Source: Actinacidiphila oryziradicis (lineage in GTDB: Bacteria > Actinomycetota > Actinomycetes > Streptomycetales > Streptomycetaceae). From it: a stretch of 64,000 nt of DNA. Under the pieces are notes generated by a model, which ran no database searches, was not told the origin of the DNA, and saw nothing but the letters and a program-made list of their open reading frames with translations. Of the stretch, positions 16,565 to 24,440 are shown piece after piece. Numbering within the stretch: the stretch's first letter is position 1; each line of letters begins with the position of its first letter. The stretch covers positions 1-64,000 of the forward strand of contig NZ_SUMC01000004.1 of the NCBI RefSeq assembly GCF_005047355.1. Reading direction: 5' to 3'. Position numbers and translations under genes: made by a program.

Positions 16565-17995
16565 ATGCAGGACGCCCTGTGGAAGATGCCAGCCGCCGCG
16601 CAGGCGGAGGCTGTGCGCAGCGCAGAAGTCTCAGCTGTCGAACTGGTCGACAGCCACCTGGATCGGATCGCCGAGGTCAACCCGCAGGTGAACGCGGTCA
16701 CGCAGCTCCTGGCGGAGCGCGCACGTGAGGCCGCGGCACAGATGGACCGTCGGCGGGCCGCCGGTGAAATGCTGGGACCACTCGCGGGCGTGCCTTTCAC
16801 AGTGAAGGAGAGCACCGCGATCGAAGGCGTGCCAACCACGTTCGGCACGGAGCGCTTCCGCGATCTGGTGGCGTCGGCCGACGCACCCCCGGTGGCACGG
16901 CTGCGCGCAGCAGGGGCCATCCCCATCGGGCACAGCAACATCCCCACCCTGATCCTGGCAGGGATGCACACGCGCAGCGAGCTGTTCGGCGACACGGTCA
17001 ACCCGTGGGACTGCAGCCGGACCCCGGGCGGCTCCAGCGGGGGCGACGCGGTGGCCGTGGCCACCGGCATGGCGGCACTCGGGCTCGGCAACGACTCTGG
17101 CGGGTCAGTGCGCATCCCGGCCCAGTTCTGCGGCGTGGCCGGGCTGAAGCCGTCCACGGGCCGGTTCCCCGCCGACCACCGCATTCTCGGCCCGGACGAC
17201 CCCGGCCCGGCGTCCCAGATACTGGTCACCGACGGCCCGCTGGCCCGGAGCGTGGGCGACCTTCGGCTTGCTTACGAAGTACTGGCCGGGACCGATCCGC
17301 GAGACCCACGCGCCGTGCCGGTGCCCGCATACGGCGAACCGCTCCCCGGACGCGTGAAGGTCGCGGTCGTGGCGGACCCTGGCGGGCACGGCATCCACCC
17401 CACGATTCGCGGAGCCATCGCGACCGCGGCCGACGCACTCCGCGACGCCGGATACGACGTGCGCGAGGTGCAGGACGTGCCGCGGATGGACGAGGCCCTT
17501 GAGGCGTATGGCCGGATCACTGTGACTGAGTTCGCCCCGACCTGGCCGGTGGTGCGCAAGCTGCTCGGCAGCGGCGGGGACCGCTATATCGAGATGATGA
17601 TGGAGCAGACCCCGCCCGCAAGCGCGGACGAGTTCATGAAGTTGATGGGCACCTGGATGAACATCCGCCGCTCATGGGCCGAATTCCTCGACGACTACCC
17701 GCTGTTGCTCGGCCCGGTCTTCACCGAGCCACCGGTCGAGCCGGGGCTGGAGTCGCGTGACAGGTCAGGCAGGGACCGGGTCGGGTCGGGAATGCGTCTG
17801 TGCACCGTGACCAGCTTCGTGGGTGTCCCCGGTGTGGCCGTACCGACGGGGATGGTCGACGGGCTCCCCTGCGGAGTGCAGATCGTCGGGCGCGCGTTCC
17901 GGGAGGACCTGTGCCTGTGCGCGGCCCAGGCGATCGAGGACCGGCTCGGAGTTCTCACACCAGTCGACCCGCGCGTGGGAGGCCGGGCTTATTGA
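16565..17995 (+). CDS. Amidase (amidase-signature family)
   Basis: A 476-residue hydrolase of C-N amide bonds. The Ser-cisSer-Lys triad can be placed: Lys81 in GVPFTVKES, the cis-Ser pair 157/158 in TPGGSSGGDAVAVA and nucleophile Ser181 in LGNDSGGSVRIPAQFCGV. The C-terminal TGMVDGLPCGVQIVGR is also typical. The ATG at 16565 follows GGGAGGGA; the longer open frame upstream lies over the regulator promoter. Divergent from the TetR gene at 15787, which probably regulates it. Substrate unknown; it is not part of a GatCAB set. Confidence 0.88.
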   Translation: MQDALWKMPAAAQAEAVRSAEVSAVELVDSHLDRIAEVNPQVNAVTQLLAERAREAAAQMDRRRAAGEMLGPLAGVPFTVKESTAIEGVPTTFGTERFRDLVASADAPPVARLRAAGAIPIGHSNIPTLILAGMHTRSELFGDTVNPWDCSRTPGGSSGGDAVAVATGMAALGLGNDSGGSVRIPAQFCGVAGLKPSTGRFPADHRILGPDDPGPASQILVTDGPLARSVGDLRLAYEVLAGTDPRDPRAVPVPAYGEPLPGRVKVAVVADPGGHGIHPTIRGAIATAADALRDAGYDVREVQDVPRMDEALEAYGRITVTEFAPTWPVVRKLLGSGGDRYIEMMMEQTPPASADEFMKLMGTWMNIRRSWAEFLDDYPLLLGPVFTEPPVEPGLESRDRSGRDRVGSGMRLCTVTSFVGVPGVAVPTGMVDGLPCGVQIVGRAFREDLCLCAAQAIEDRLGVLTPVDPRVGGRAY

Positions 17996-18247
17996 GCCCT
18001 TCGTCCATAGAGGGCACGCACCATCGGCTTCTGCGCGTAAATCCGGCGCGAGGGTGCGGCACCCGGGCAGCGGCCCCTCGGCCAGCGGCGGTACGGGCCG
18101 TCCTCCTGGATGGCGCGGCCGAACTCGACGTTGGCCCGCCACCACTCCTCGCTCTCCCACTTGGCCCTCCAGGCTTTCGTGCGGAAGCCGCCGAGCAGTA
18201 CCGGCGGGATCTACTGCCCTCGGGATACCGCACTGGCTCGTTGGGAG

Positions 18248-18400
18248 TCATTCCTCGTCGGTGGTGTCCTTGTCGCGCAGCGGCCGCAACCCGCCGGGCA
18301 GGTCGGGAAGCTGGAAGGAATACCGGCCGAGCAGGTTCTTATCTGGACACTCGCGGGTGATGTTCGGCTTATAGGCGTACCGCTCCTTGCCGCAGCTCGT
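18248..18400 (-). pseudogene. C-terminal fragment with LRPLRD motif
   Basis: The minus-strand frame reads KERYAYKPNITRECPDKN, LLGRYSFQLPDLPGGLRPL, RDKDTTDEE and stop. I do not recognise the family, but the end resembles the tail of the small gene at 22094-22261 (YSF, P-x-G-G-x-LRPLRD, then TD/E). No start or body is visible upstream. The surrounding stretch 18000-18700 otherwise holds nothing I can support. Confidence 0.35.
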
Positions 18401-18699
18401 TGAGCGGTGCTGTGGACTGCGAACTGCGTGTGGTGAAGGAACGCGACGGCGGCGTCGTCCGTCGCGTCCGGTTGATCGACGCTTCCGGTTCCGAGGTCGG
18501 CCCGGTCTGCCGGTTTCTGGGGCGCCGCGCAACGAGCTGGCCGCCGCGATCGCGGCGCTGTTCGAGCTGACCCCGCCCCCAACGGCGAGATCTGCGCGTT
18601 GTCCGGCAGGCGGCCCGACACCTCCCGATAGGTGCCGTCCAGCAGCGCGGCCCGCGTGGCCAGGTGTTCGTCCGCCCCTTGGGGCAGGCCCAGGGAGGC

Positions 18700-18930
18700 A
18701 AGGACGGTGGGCTTGGCGCGGGAGTTCCGGGCGCCGGATGCGTTGCGGCTGCTGGGGTTCCTGCGCCGTCAGCCGAGCCGCCGGCCAGCGCAGCGTCTCG
18801 GGTTGACGGTTGTGGTCGGCGGAGCGGGCCTGCCTGGCAGTCTGCTGTCGCCGTCGACGGTGAACGGCATCCTGGCCGCGGTGTCGAGCTTCTATGACTG
18901 GGCCATGGTCGCCGAGGAGTACGAAGGCGA
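18700..18930 (+). pseudogene. Tyrosine recombinase, N-terminal fragment
   Basis: The plus frame includes APDALRLLGFLRRQ, SPSTVNGILAAVSSFYDWAM and VAEEYEGE, the core-binding helices of Streptomyces tyrosine integrases (TVN-x-LAAVSSFYEW). No catalytic residues follow. The DNA between it and the TetR gene at 19205 shows no recognisable gene. Confidence 0.5.
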
Positions 18931-19204
18931 GGGCCGATCGTTGAGCAGCTCATGGGACGGGACAAGGCGAACAAGCCATGCAGGCCGAGGGATCTGGGGC
19001 CGGTGTCGGAGGGACATGTCGAGGCAGTGCCTGGGCTGATGGTGACCTTGACGGGCCCTTCCACGGTTACGGCGGCCGCGGCGCACGAGCGGATGGCGAA
19101 GGGCCCCGATTGCAGCACCAACGTTATGAAGTGGTGGCGGCGCAAGCCCGCACGGCCCGTGGACACCGACCCCGACCTCGCTCACATTAGGCAAGAGCTG
19201 AGCG

Positions 19205-19903
19205 TCACGCCGGCGGCCGGGTGAGTTTGGCGGCCACGGCGTCGAGGACCCAGTCCAGGCCGGTCGCGAAGGATGCCTCGGCGTCCACGTCCGTGCCGTC
19301 GTACACGGCCTTGGTCAGCGCCGGGAAGCGGCCCGTGGCCAACATTCTCATCACATGCGGGCCGGAGGCGCGCTGCCAGTCGTGCTTGGACAGGCCCGTG
19401 GCGCGCTCGGCCCGCAGGTTCGCGACCTCGCGCCTGATCGCGCCAGTGAAGTAGGCGCTGACAGTCTCCACGGCGCGCATGACGGTGTCGATGTCGGCGA
19501 GGCCGTCGAGGGCGGCCAGCTTGGCCTCGGTCACGGCGAGGCCGTTCGGGCCCAGGGTCGGGCGGCCGCCGAGCAGGTCGGCCAGCCATTCGTGGCGGAG
19601 AGCGGCCTGCCTGGTGTGCTGGGCGAGGATGCGCAGCGCCTCCCGCCAGTCACCGGGCTGCTCCTCGGGGAGGATCTCGGCGTGGACCTCGTCCACCATG
19701 AGGTCGAACAGCTCCTGCTTGGTGGAGATGTATCCGTACAGCCGCATCGGGCCGGCGTTCAGCCGGGCGGCGACCTTGCGCAACGACACCGCCTCCAGCC
19801 CGCCCTCGTCGGCCAGCGCGATGGCGGCGGCGACGATCCGCTCCCGGTCGAGCGGCACGGGGCGAGTCGGCGGCTCCGGCCGGTCCCACACAGTCATGGT
19901 CAC
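19205..19903 (-). CDS. TetR-family regulator (TetR_C-1 type)
   Basis: A 232-residue regulator. The N-terminal HTH spans residues about 20-70 (LDRERIVAAAIALADEGG, LEAVSLRKVAARLNAGPMRL, YGYISTKQELFDLMVDEV). The rest is the TetR_C-1 domain found in true tetracycline-type repressors. The start is GTG at 19903 or ATG at 19897. It is divergent from a TetX-like flavin monooxygenase gene across a 47-bp gap containing two palindromes, the classic repressor/drug-modifying-enzyme arrangement. Confidence 0.85.
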   Translation of the reverse strand: MTMTVWDRPEPPTRPVPLDRERIVAAAIALADEGGLEAVSLRKVAARLNAGPMRLYGYISTKQELFDLMVDEVHAEILPEEQPGDWREALRILAQHTRQAALRHEWLADLLGGRPTLGPNGLAVTEAKLAALDGLADIDTVMRAVETVSAYFTGAIRREVANLRAERATGLSKHDWQRASGPHVMRMLATGRFPALTKAVYDGTDVDAEASFATGLDWVLDAVAAKLTRPPA

Positions 19904-19912
19904 ACCGTTCTG

Positions 19913-19946
19913 TTGCGATGCATCGCAATGGGGAAATACAGTGTAT
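19913..19946 (+). promoter_or_regulatory. Palindromic operators between tetR and monooxygenase
   Basis: TTGCGATGCATCGCAA (19913-19928) is a perfect 16-bp palindrome. ATACAGTGTAT (19936-19946) is a perfect 11-bp palindrome of the type bound by TetR proteins and sits 4 bp before the monooxygenase ATG. Both lie between the divergent starts, so bound repressor would cover both promoters. Confidence 0.65.
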
Positions 19947-19950
19947 CGAC

Positions 19951-20965
19951 ATGAGACATCGTATCGCTGTGGTCGGGAGCGGTCCTGCCGGCCTTACCTT
20001 CGCCCGCGTCCTGCACCGCCATGATTACCCCGTCGCCGTCCTCGAACGCGATCCCGCCCCCGACGCCCGCCCCCCGGGCGGCACGCTGGACCTGCATGAC
20101 CGTCCTGCGCGACTGGCGACCCCGTCCAGATGACCGGGCCAATCCCGAGATCGACCGCGGGCAACTCCGTGACCTGCTGCTCGGCCCTCTCGACGTTCAG
20201 TGGGGCCGGGGCGTGACGCAGGTGGTGCCGGGGACCCGGGATGGCGTACTGGTCCATTTCGCGGACGGGCGACAGGAGACGTTCGACCTCGTGGTCGGCG
20301 CGGACGGTGCCTGGTCCCGGGTCCGCCCGGCGGTCTCGTCGGTGACGCCGCACTACACCGGCGTCACCTCGATCGAGACCTCCCTCGACGACGTCGACAC
20401 CCGCCACCCTGACCTCGCCCGGTTGATCGGCGACGGTTCCGTGGCTGTGTATGGCGTGAACCGAAGCCTCGTCGCCCAGCGCAACAGCGGCGGCCACGTG
20501 AAGGTGTACACCAAATTCCGCGCGCCGCTGGACTGGCACACGAACCTGGACCTGGCCGACGTCGAGGCCGTGCGATCGAGCCTGCTGGCTCTGTTCGACG
20601 GCTGGGACGCTCCCGTCCTCGACCTCCTCCGCAACGGCACCGCTTTCGTCCACCGCCCCTTCTACGTCCTGCCCGTGTCCCAAACCTGGACCCACGTCTT
20701 CGGGGTGACGCTACTGGGCGACGCCGCCCATCTGATGCCCCCACTGGGGGTGGGCGCGAACCTCGCGATGCTGGAAGGCGCCGAACTCGCCGAGTCCATC
20801 GCCACCGGCCCTGGAGATCTGGACGAGGCCGTCCGCGCCTTCGAGGAACAGATGTGGGCACGGGCCGGCAGATGGGCGAAGATCACGATGGCCGGTCTGG
20901 AACGCCTCGTGAGCCCGGACCCCGCCGAAGCCCTCGCCCTCTTCGACCAAGTCCAGCCATCCTGA
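19951..20965 (+). pseudogene. TetX-like FAD monooxygenase, frameshifted
   Basis: From the ATG at 19951 the frame gives MRHRIAVVGSGPAGLTFARV, then LERDPAPDARPPGGTLDLHD, the FAD-binding start of TetX/PgaE-type monooxygenases. That frame stops at 20133. The rest continues one frame over: NPEIDRGQLRDLLL, FDLVVGADGAWSRVRP, VTLLGDAAHLMPPLGVGANL (the GD motif) and the C-terminal helix. The combined length is about 40 residues short, all at the break near 20095-20135, so a small deletion shifted the frame. A functional enzyme is unlikely unless the break is a sequencing artefact. Confidence 0.75.
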
Positions 20966-21014
20966 CTGCCAAGCGCGAGAGCACCAGCACTAACCGGTCC
21001 AATCCTCCTACCGG

Positions 21015-21112
21015 GCCTGTCGGCAAACGATCGAATGACGACAGGCGCGGCGGGCGTCCAACGAACCCCGACTTTTCGGGGTCTGTTGGCGGCGCGGATC
21101 CAATCAGATCCG
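21015..21112 (+). other. Inverted repeats upstream of the serine recombinase
   Basis: Three short inverted repeats lie in the 211-bp gap: GCCTGTCG/CGACAGGC (21015-21046, 16-nt spacer), ACCCCGA/TCGGGGT (21065-21082) and CGGATC/GATCCG (21095-21112, 6-nt spacer). Small serine recombinases usually act at a res site beside their gene, so these are candidates for recombinase or subsite binding; the middle one could instead be a terminator. Confidence 0.35.
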
Positions 21113-21176
21113 TTGGTGATTGATGACAGGGTTTGGTGACAGATAGGGTCCGATCCTCCGTACGGAAGGGGCCCCG

Positions 21177-22097
21177 ATGGCGAACCTGGTCTACAAGCGG
21201 GTGTCGACCGACCAGCAGTCGACCGCCCGGCAGAACCTCGTTCTGGCCGAGGCTGGGATCGAGGACCCGATCCCGTTCGAGGAGGAGTCCGGTACCTCCA
21301 GCCGCCTCCACCCGCTCCAGCGCCCGAAGTTCGGCGAACTACTGGTGTACGCGCGGCCGGGCGACACCGTGCACATCTCCGAGATGTTCCGCCTCGTACG
21401 CGGCACCGGGCACATCATCGACGTGCTCGACGTCCTGCACCGCGACCGCCTTGCCCTGCGCATCCACGACGGTGCGTTCTCCGCGATGGACCTCACCGCA
21501 CGCCGCCCGCGCACTGGAGAACTGCTGTCCACCGTGAAGTTCATGGTGCAGACCCTCGCGGCCGCCGGCGAACTCCAGCGCGACCTACAGCGTGAGCTGA
21601 CCTACGACGGGCTGCGGGCCGCAGAGGCCAAGGGCAACAAGGGCGGGCGTCGCCCGGCCGTCCCGGCAGGGAAGACCGACGCCGTGCGCACGGCGTACCT
21701 GAAGGGCCGGTCCATCGCCGCCCTTGCCCGCGACCACGACGTCAGCCGGGGCGCCATCCGCACCGCCGTCACCGACCTCCTGCACGAGCACACGGCCGTC
21801 GACCCGGGCGCCCCGGGCCCAGAGCTGCCGGTCGTCCTCGACATGCCGGGTAAGGTCGCTGACTTCCTCCGCACCACCGACCTGGAGCCCGTCGAGCGGA
21901 CCGCGCTCGACCAGGGCGTGACCGTACGACGCGGCCAGGGCTACACCTTGCGCATCACCGCCGCGCCCGCGGTCCACCGTCAACTCCTCGACCGCTGCCA
22001 GCCCCTCGATGCCACCGCGGCCATCCCGGCCCAGCGCAAGGCCCGCCGCGAGTACGAGAACCGCGTCAACGCGCTTCCGGCTGCCGGCCTGCGTTGA
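21177..22097 (+). CDS. Serine recombinase (resolvase-like) with C-terminal extension
   Basis: A 306-residue recombinase. Residues 1-140 form the resolvase catalytic domain: nucleophile Ser10 in VYKRVSTDQQSTARQNLVL, and ISEMFRLVRGTGHIIDVLDV. Residues about 155-205 carry the Hin-like HTH (GRRPAVPAGKTDAVRTAYLK, GRSIAALARDHDVSRGAIR). About 95 further residues (PELPVVLDMPGKVADFLRTT onward) are not part of ordinary resolvases or invertases, and I do not recognise them. The stop overlaps the TTG start of a 55-codon gene. Its DNA target is unknown. Confidence 0.83.
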   Translation: MANLVYKRVSTDQQSTARQNLVLAEAGIEDPIPFEEESGTSSRLHPLQRPKFGELLVYARPGDTVHISEMFRLVRGTGHIIDVLDVLHRDRLALRIHDGAFSAMDLTARRPRTGELLSTVKFMVQTLAAAGELQRDLQRELTYDGLRAAEAKGNKGGRRPAVPAGKTDAVRTAYLKGRSIAALARDHDVSRGAIRTAVTDLLHEHTAVDPGAPGPELPVVLDMPGKVADFLRTTDLEPVERTALDQGVTVRRGQGYTLRITAAPAVHRQLLDRCQPLDATAAIPAQRKARREYENRVNALPAAGLR

Positions 22098-22261
22098 GCG
22101 GACCGAGCACCACACGCGCCAAGATCAAGTACTGGCGGCCTTTGGGCTTACCTCGGCGCTACCCCTACAGCTTCCGCGCCTCCACCCCCGCTGGCGGCAC
22201 CCTGCGGCCCCTGCGGGACCCGGATGCCACCGACATCGACGAGGACGGAGCGGAGGACTGA
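22094..22261 (+). CDS. Small gene coupled to the recombinase
   Basis: A 55-codon frame starting with TTG that overlaps the recombinase stop (TTGA) and reads KYWRPLGLPRRYPYSFRAST, PAGGTLRPLRDPDATDIDE and stop. The family is unknown to me. Its tail resembles the orphan fragment at 18248-18400, suggesting a conserved short protein or protein end linked to this mobile DNA. The coupling is the only evidence for the TTG start; it could also be a remnant. Confidence 0.4.
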   Translation: MSGPSTTRAKIKYWRPLGLPRRYPYSFRASTPAGGTLRPLRDPDATDIDEDGAED

Positions 22262-22741
22262 CCGCGCCAGGGTGGCCGCAGTCGTCGCCTCAACGGGAGG
22301 GCTTGTTGAGTTGCCTGAGGAAGGCGGCAAACCGAAGACGAACGGGCCGAAGGGGACCCCGTCGAGGTGTCCGCAGCCTAGCGCTGCGTTGATGCTGGTT
22401 GAACTGTTCACTTCACTCGGAGTGCAAGCCTCGAACGCCTTTTCCCACTTTTGGCCGCTGACCCCGACGTCTGGTGCGGGGGTGTTACAGATGGGGTCGA
22501 CCGGGCTGTCTAGGCAATAGGACTGTGAGCGGCCCCAGAGATCCAGGGGCAGATACGGGACACGAGGTCCGAGCGCCCGCGCCGCGATGCCCTGACTCGC
22601 CCGCACAGGCCCGTCTGGTTGCCAGGCCGGTGCGATTTCCCGCGCTCCCTGCCCCCTGTGGCACCGAATCGACGGGCCGCGATTAGTACCGCAGGACTAA
22701 TGCCCCTCCTCCTGACAACGCGGCGACCGGCCGTGCTCCGG
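22262..22741. other. 480-bp gap, lower GC, no gene recognised
   Basis: The stretch is visibly less GC-rich than its neighbours around 22380-22520. One minus-strand frame crosses it (with SYCLDSPVDPICNTPAP), but there is no ribosome site, no family match and no codon bias of a Streptomyces gene. I see no RNA gene, repeat or palindrome that stands out. Confidence 0.3.
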
Positions 22742-23722
22742 TCAGCCGGGGACGGTGACCACCACCCTGCCCCGCCCGCCCGCGTCGACCCGTTCGTGGG
22801 CCTTGGCGATGTCCTCCAGCGGGTAGCGGTCCGCGACGTCGACGGTGAGGGCGCCGACCGCGGCGGCCGCGGTCAGATCGTGGGCGGCCTGTCGCTTCGC
22901 CACGGCGGGGAAGTCGTCACTGCCGAGCAGCCGCAGGGTGACGTTGTTGAACAGCAGGGGCCAGAAGGGGAGTTCGGTACGGTCGGCGTGGGTGCCGTAG
23001 GCGGCGATGACGGCGTCGAGCGCGGTGACGGCATTGTCGAGGTCGGCGTTGGCCGACAGGGACACCTCGACGACGCGGTGGACGCCGCCCGGCGCGTACG
23101 AGCGGATCGCTGCTACCGGGTCGGCCGAATCCAGGCCGACGGTGTGGGAGACGGCGGTCGCGTCGACGTGGGCGAGGTCGTCGCCGCGGCGGACGGTGCC
23201 GATGACGGTGGCGCCGCCCCACCGGGCGAGCTGGGCGGCCAGGGAGCCGACGCCGCCGAGCACACCGTGGACGAGGACGATACGGCCATCGACCGGGCCG
23301 TCCGCGAAAACGGCGCGGTGAGCGGTGATGCCCGGGATGCCCAGACTCGCGCCGAGCTCGTCGGTGAGGTGGTCGGGAAGCCGTACGGCCTGCTGATCGG
23401 GTACGACGGTGTACTGGGCGGCGGTGCCGAAGGGCCGGTAGGACTGGGCGCCGTACACCCACACCCGCTCTCCCACGCGGTGGGCGTCGATGCCGTCGCC
23501 CACCGCGTCGATGACGCCGGCGGCGTCGCTGTGCGGGACGACCCGCGGATACGGCATCGAGGAGCCCAGCCACCCGCGCCGCTTCTTGGTGTCACCGGGA
23601 TTGACGCCCGAGACGGTCACACGGACCCGCACCTCGCCGGGGCCGGGGTGAGGGTCGGGCAGTTCACCGACGCGCAGGACGTCGGCGGCGGTGCCCTGCC
23701 GGTCGTACCAGGACGCGAGCAT
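22742..23722 (-). CDS. NADPH:quinone reductase-like oxidoreductase (MDR)
   Basis: A 326-residue medium-chain dehydrogenase/reductase without the catalytic-zinc ligands, as in quinone oxidoreductases. Seen: GVNPGDTKKRRGWLG, VPHSDAAGVIDAVGDGI, the nucleotide-binding motif LVHGVLGGVGSLAAQLARW and the C-terminal PLEDIAKAHERVDAGGRGR. The ATG at 23722 follows GGAGG at good spacing. It begins 20 bp after the PadR gene on the same strand, so the pair is an operon in which PadR probably senses a stress the reductase relieves. Confidence 0.85.
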   Translation of the reverse strand: MLASWYDRQGTAADVLRVGELPDPHPGPGEVRVRVTVSGVNPGDTKKRRGWLGSSMPYPRVVPHSDAAGVIDAVGDGIDAHRVGERVWVYGAQSYRPFGTAAQYTVVPDQQAVRLPDHLTDELGASLGIPGITAHRAVFADGPVDGRIVLVHGVLGGVGSLAAQLARWGGATVIGTVRRGDDLAHVDATAVSHTVGLDSADPVAAIRSYAPGGVHRVVEVSLSANADLDNAVTALDAVIAAYGTHADRTELPFWPLLFNNVTLRLLGSDDFPAVAKRQAAHDLTAAAAVGALTVDVADRYPLEDIAKAHERVDAGGRGRVVVTVPG

Positions 23723-23742
23723 GGACGTACCTCCGGCGTCGT

Positions 23743-24273
23743 TCACGGGGTCTCAGGTGATTGTTCGCCAAGGGCCTCGCGGAGCCAGGCGCGTTCGGCG
23801 CGGCTGGTCGCGCGGGCGGTGAGAAGCAGGCCACGCCGGTAGGGGTCGGCCACCTCCTCGGCGCGCATCGGCCGGTCACCGTCGTAGAAGAAGCTGGCCG
23901 GCTCCTCCAGGAAGGCGAGGCGTCGGCGCAGCACCGCGTGCTGTTCGGCCACGTCAGGGAGGTGCGAGAGGAAGGAGAGCACCGTGTAGAAACGGGTGAA
24001 GTCGGTGATCTCGTGGTCGGCCGGCTTGCGCAGGCGCTCCAGCATCTCGGCGCGGCCGGCCTCGGTCAGGCTGAGCATGTAGCGGCCTGCACCCGCGCGC
24101 GGATCGGCCTGCCGTTCCAGCAGGCCCGCCTTGGCGAGGCGGTTGATGGCCGGGTAGAGGCTGCCGTCACTGACCGGGCGGGTGTAGCCGGTCAGGTCCG
24201 AAACGCGTCGGCGCAGCTCATGACCCGGTAGGGGGCCTTCGGCCAGGAAGCCCAGTATCGCGAGTTCAAGCAT
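23743..24273 (-). CDS. PadR-family regulator
   Basis: A 176-residue transcription factor. The N-terminal winged helix is clear: LELAILGFLAEGPLPGHEL, DGSLYPAINRLAKAGLLER, with the YMLSLTEAGR wing. The C-terminal part is the Vir-type helical dimerisation domain (YTVLSFLSHLPDVAEQHAVL). First gene of a two-gene unit with the quinone reductase; a tandem repeat upstream at 24295-24324 looks like its own operator. Confidence 0.88.
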   Translation of the reverse strand: MLELAILGFLAEGPLPGHELRRRVSDLTGYTRPVSDGSLYPAINRLAKAGLLERQADPRAGAGRYMLSLTEAGRAEMLERLRKPADHEITDFTRFYTVLSFLSHLPDVAEQHAVLRRRLAFLEEPASFFYDGDRPMRAEEVADPYRRGLLLTARATSRAERAWLREALGEQSPETP

Positions 24274-24294
24274 GGGGACATCCTCTCACATGCG

Positions 24295-24324
24295 ACATCG
24301 AATCGATATTCACATCGAACCGAT
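24295..24324 (-). promoter_or_regulatory. Candidate PadR operator, tandem 13-mers
   Basis: ACATCGAATCGAT (24295-24307) and ACATCGAACCGAT (24312-24324) are near-identical direct repeats 17 bp apart, starting 22 bp upstream of the PadR ATG. The inner ATCGAT is palindromic. AT-rich repeats of this kind in front of padR genes are usual autoregulatory sites. Confidence 0.55.
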
Positions 24325-24440
24325 GTTACGGTGGATGACGGCTCGCCTCACCGCCGAGGCCCGCACGTCCCGCAGCTCAGCTCGTCCCCGCAGGCGCGCC
24401 CCGTCCGGGACGCCGCCGACCTTCCCGAGAGCCCCGAACC

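Noticed and set aside
22148..22606. Open minus-strand frame of about 150 codons in a lower-GC patch
   Set aside because: No ribosome site, no recognisable motif, and base use unlike neighbouring genes. It also overlaps the recombinase-linked small gene on the other strand.
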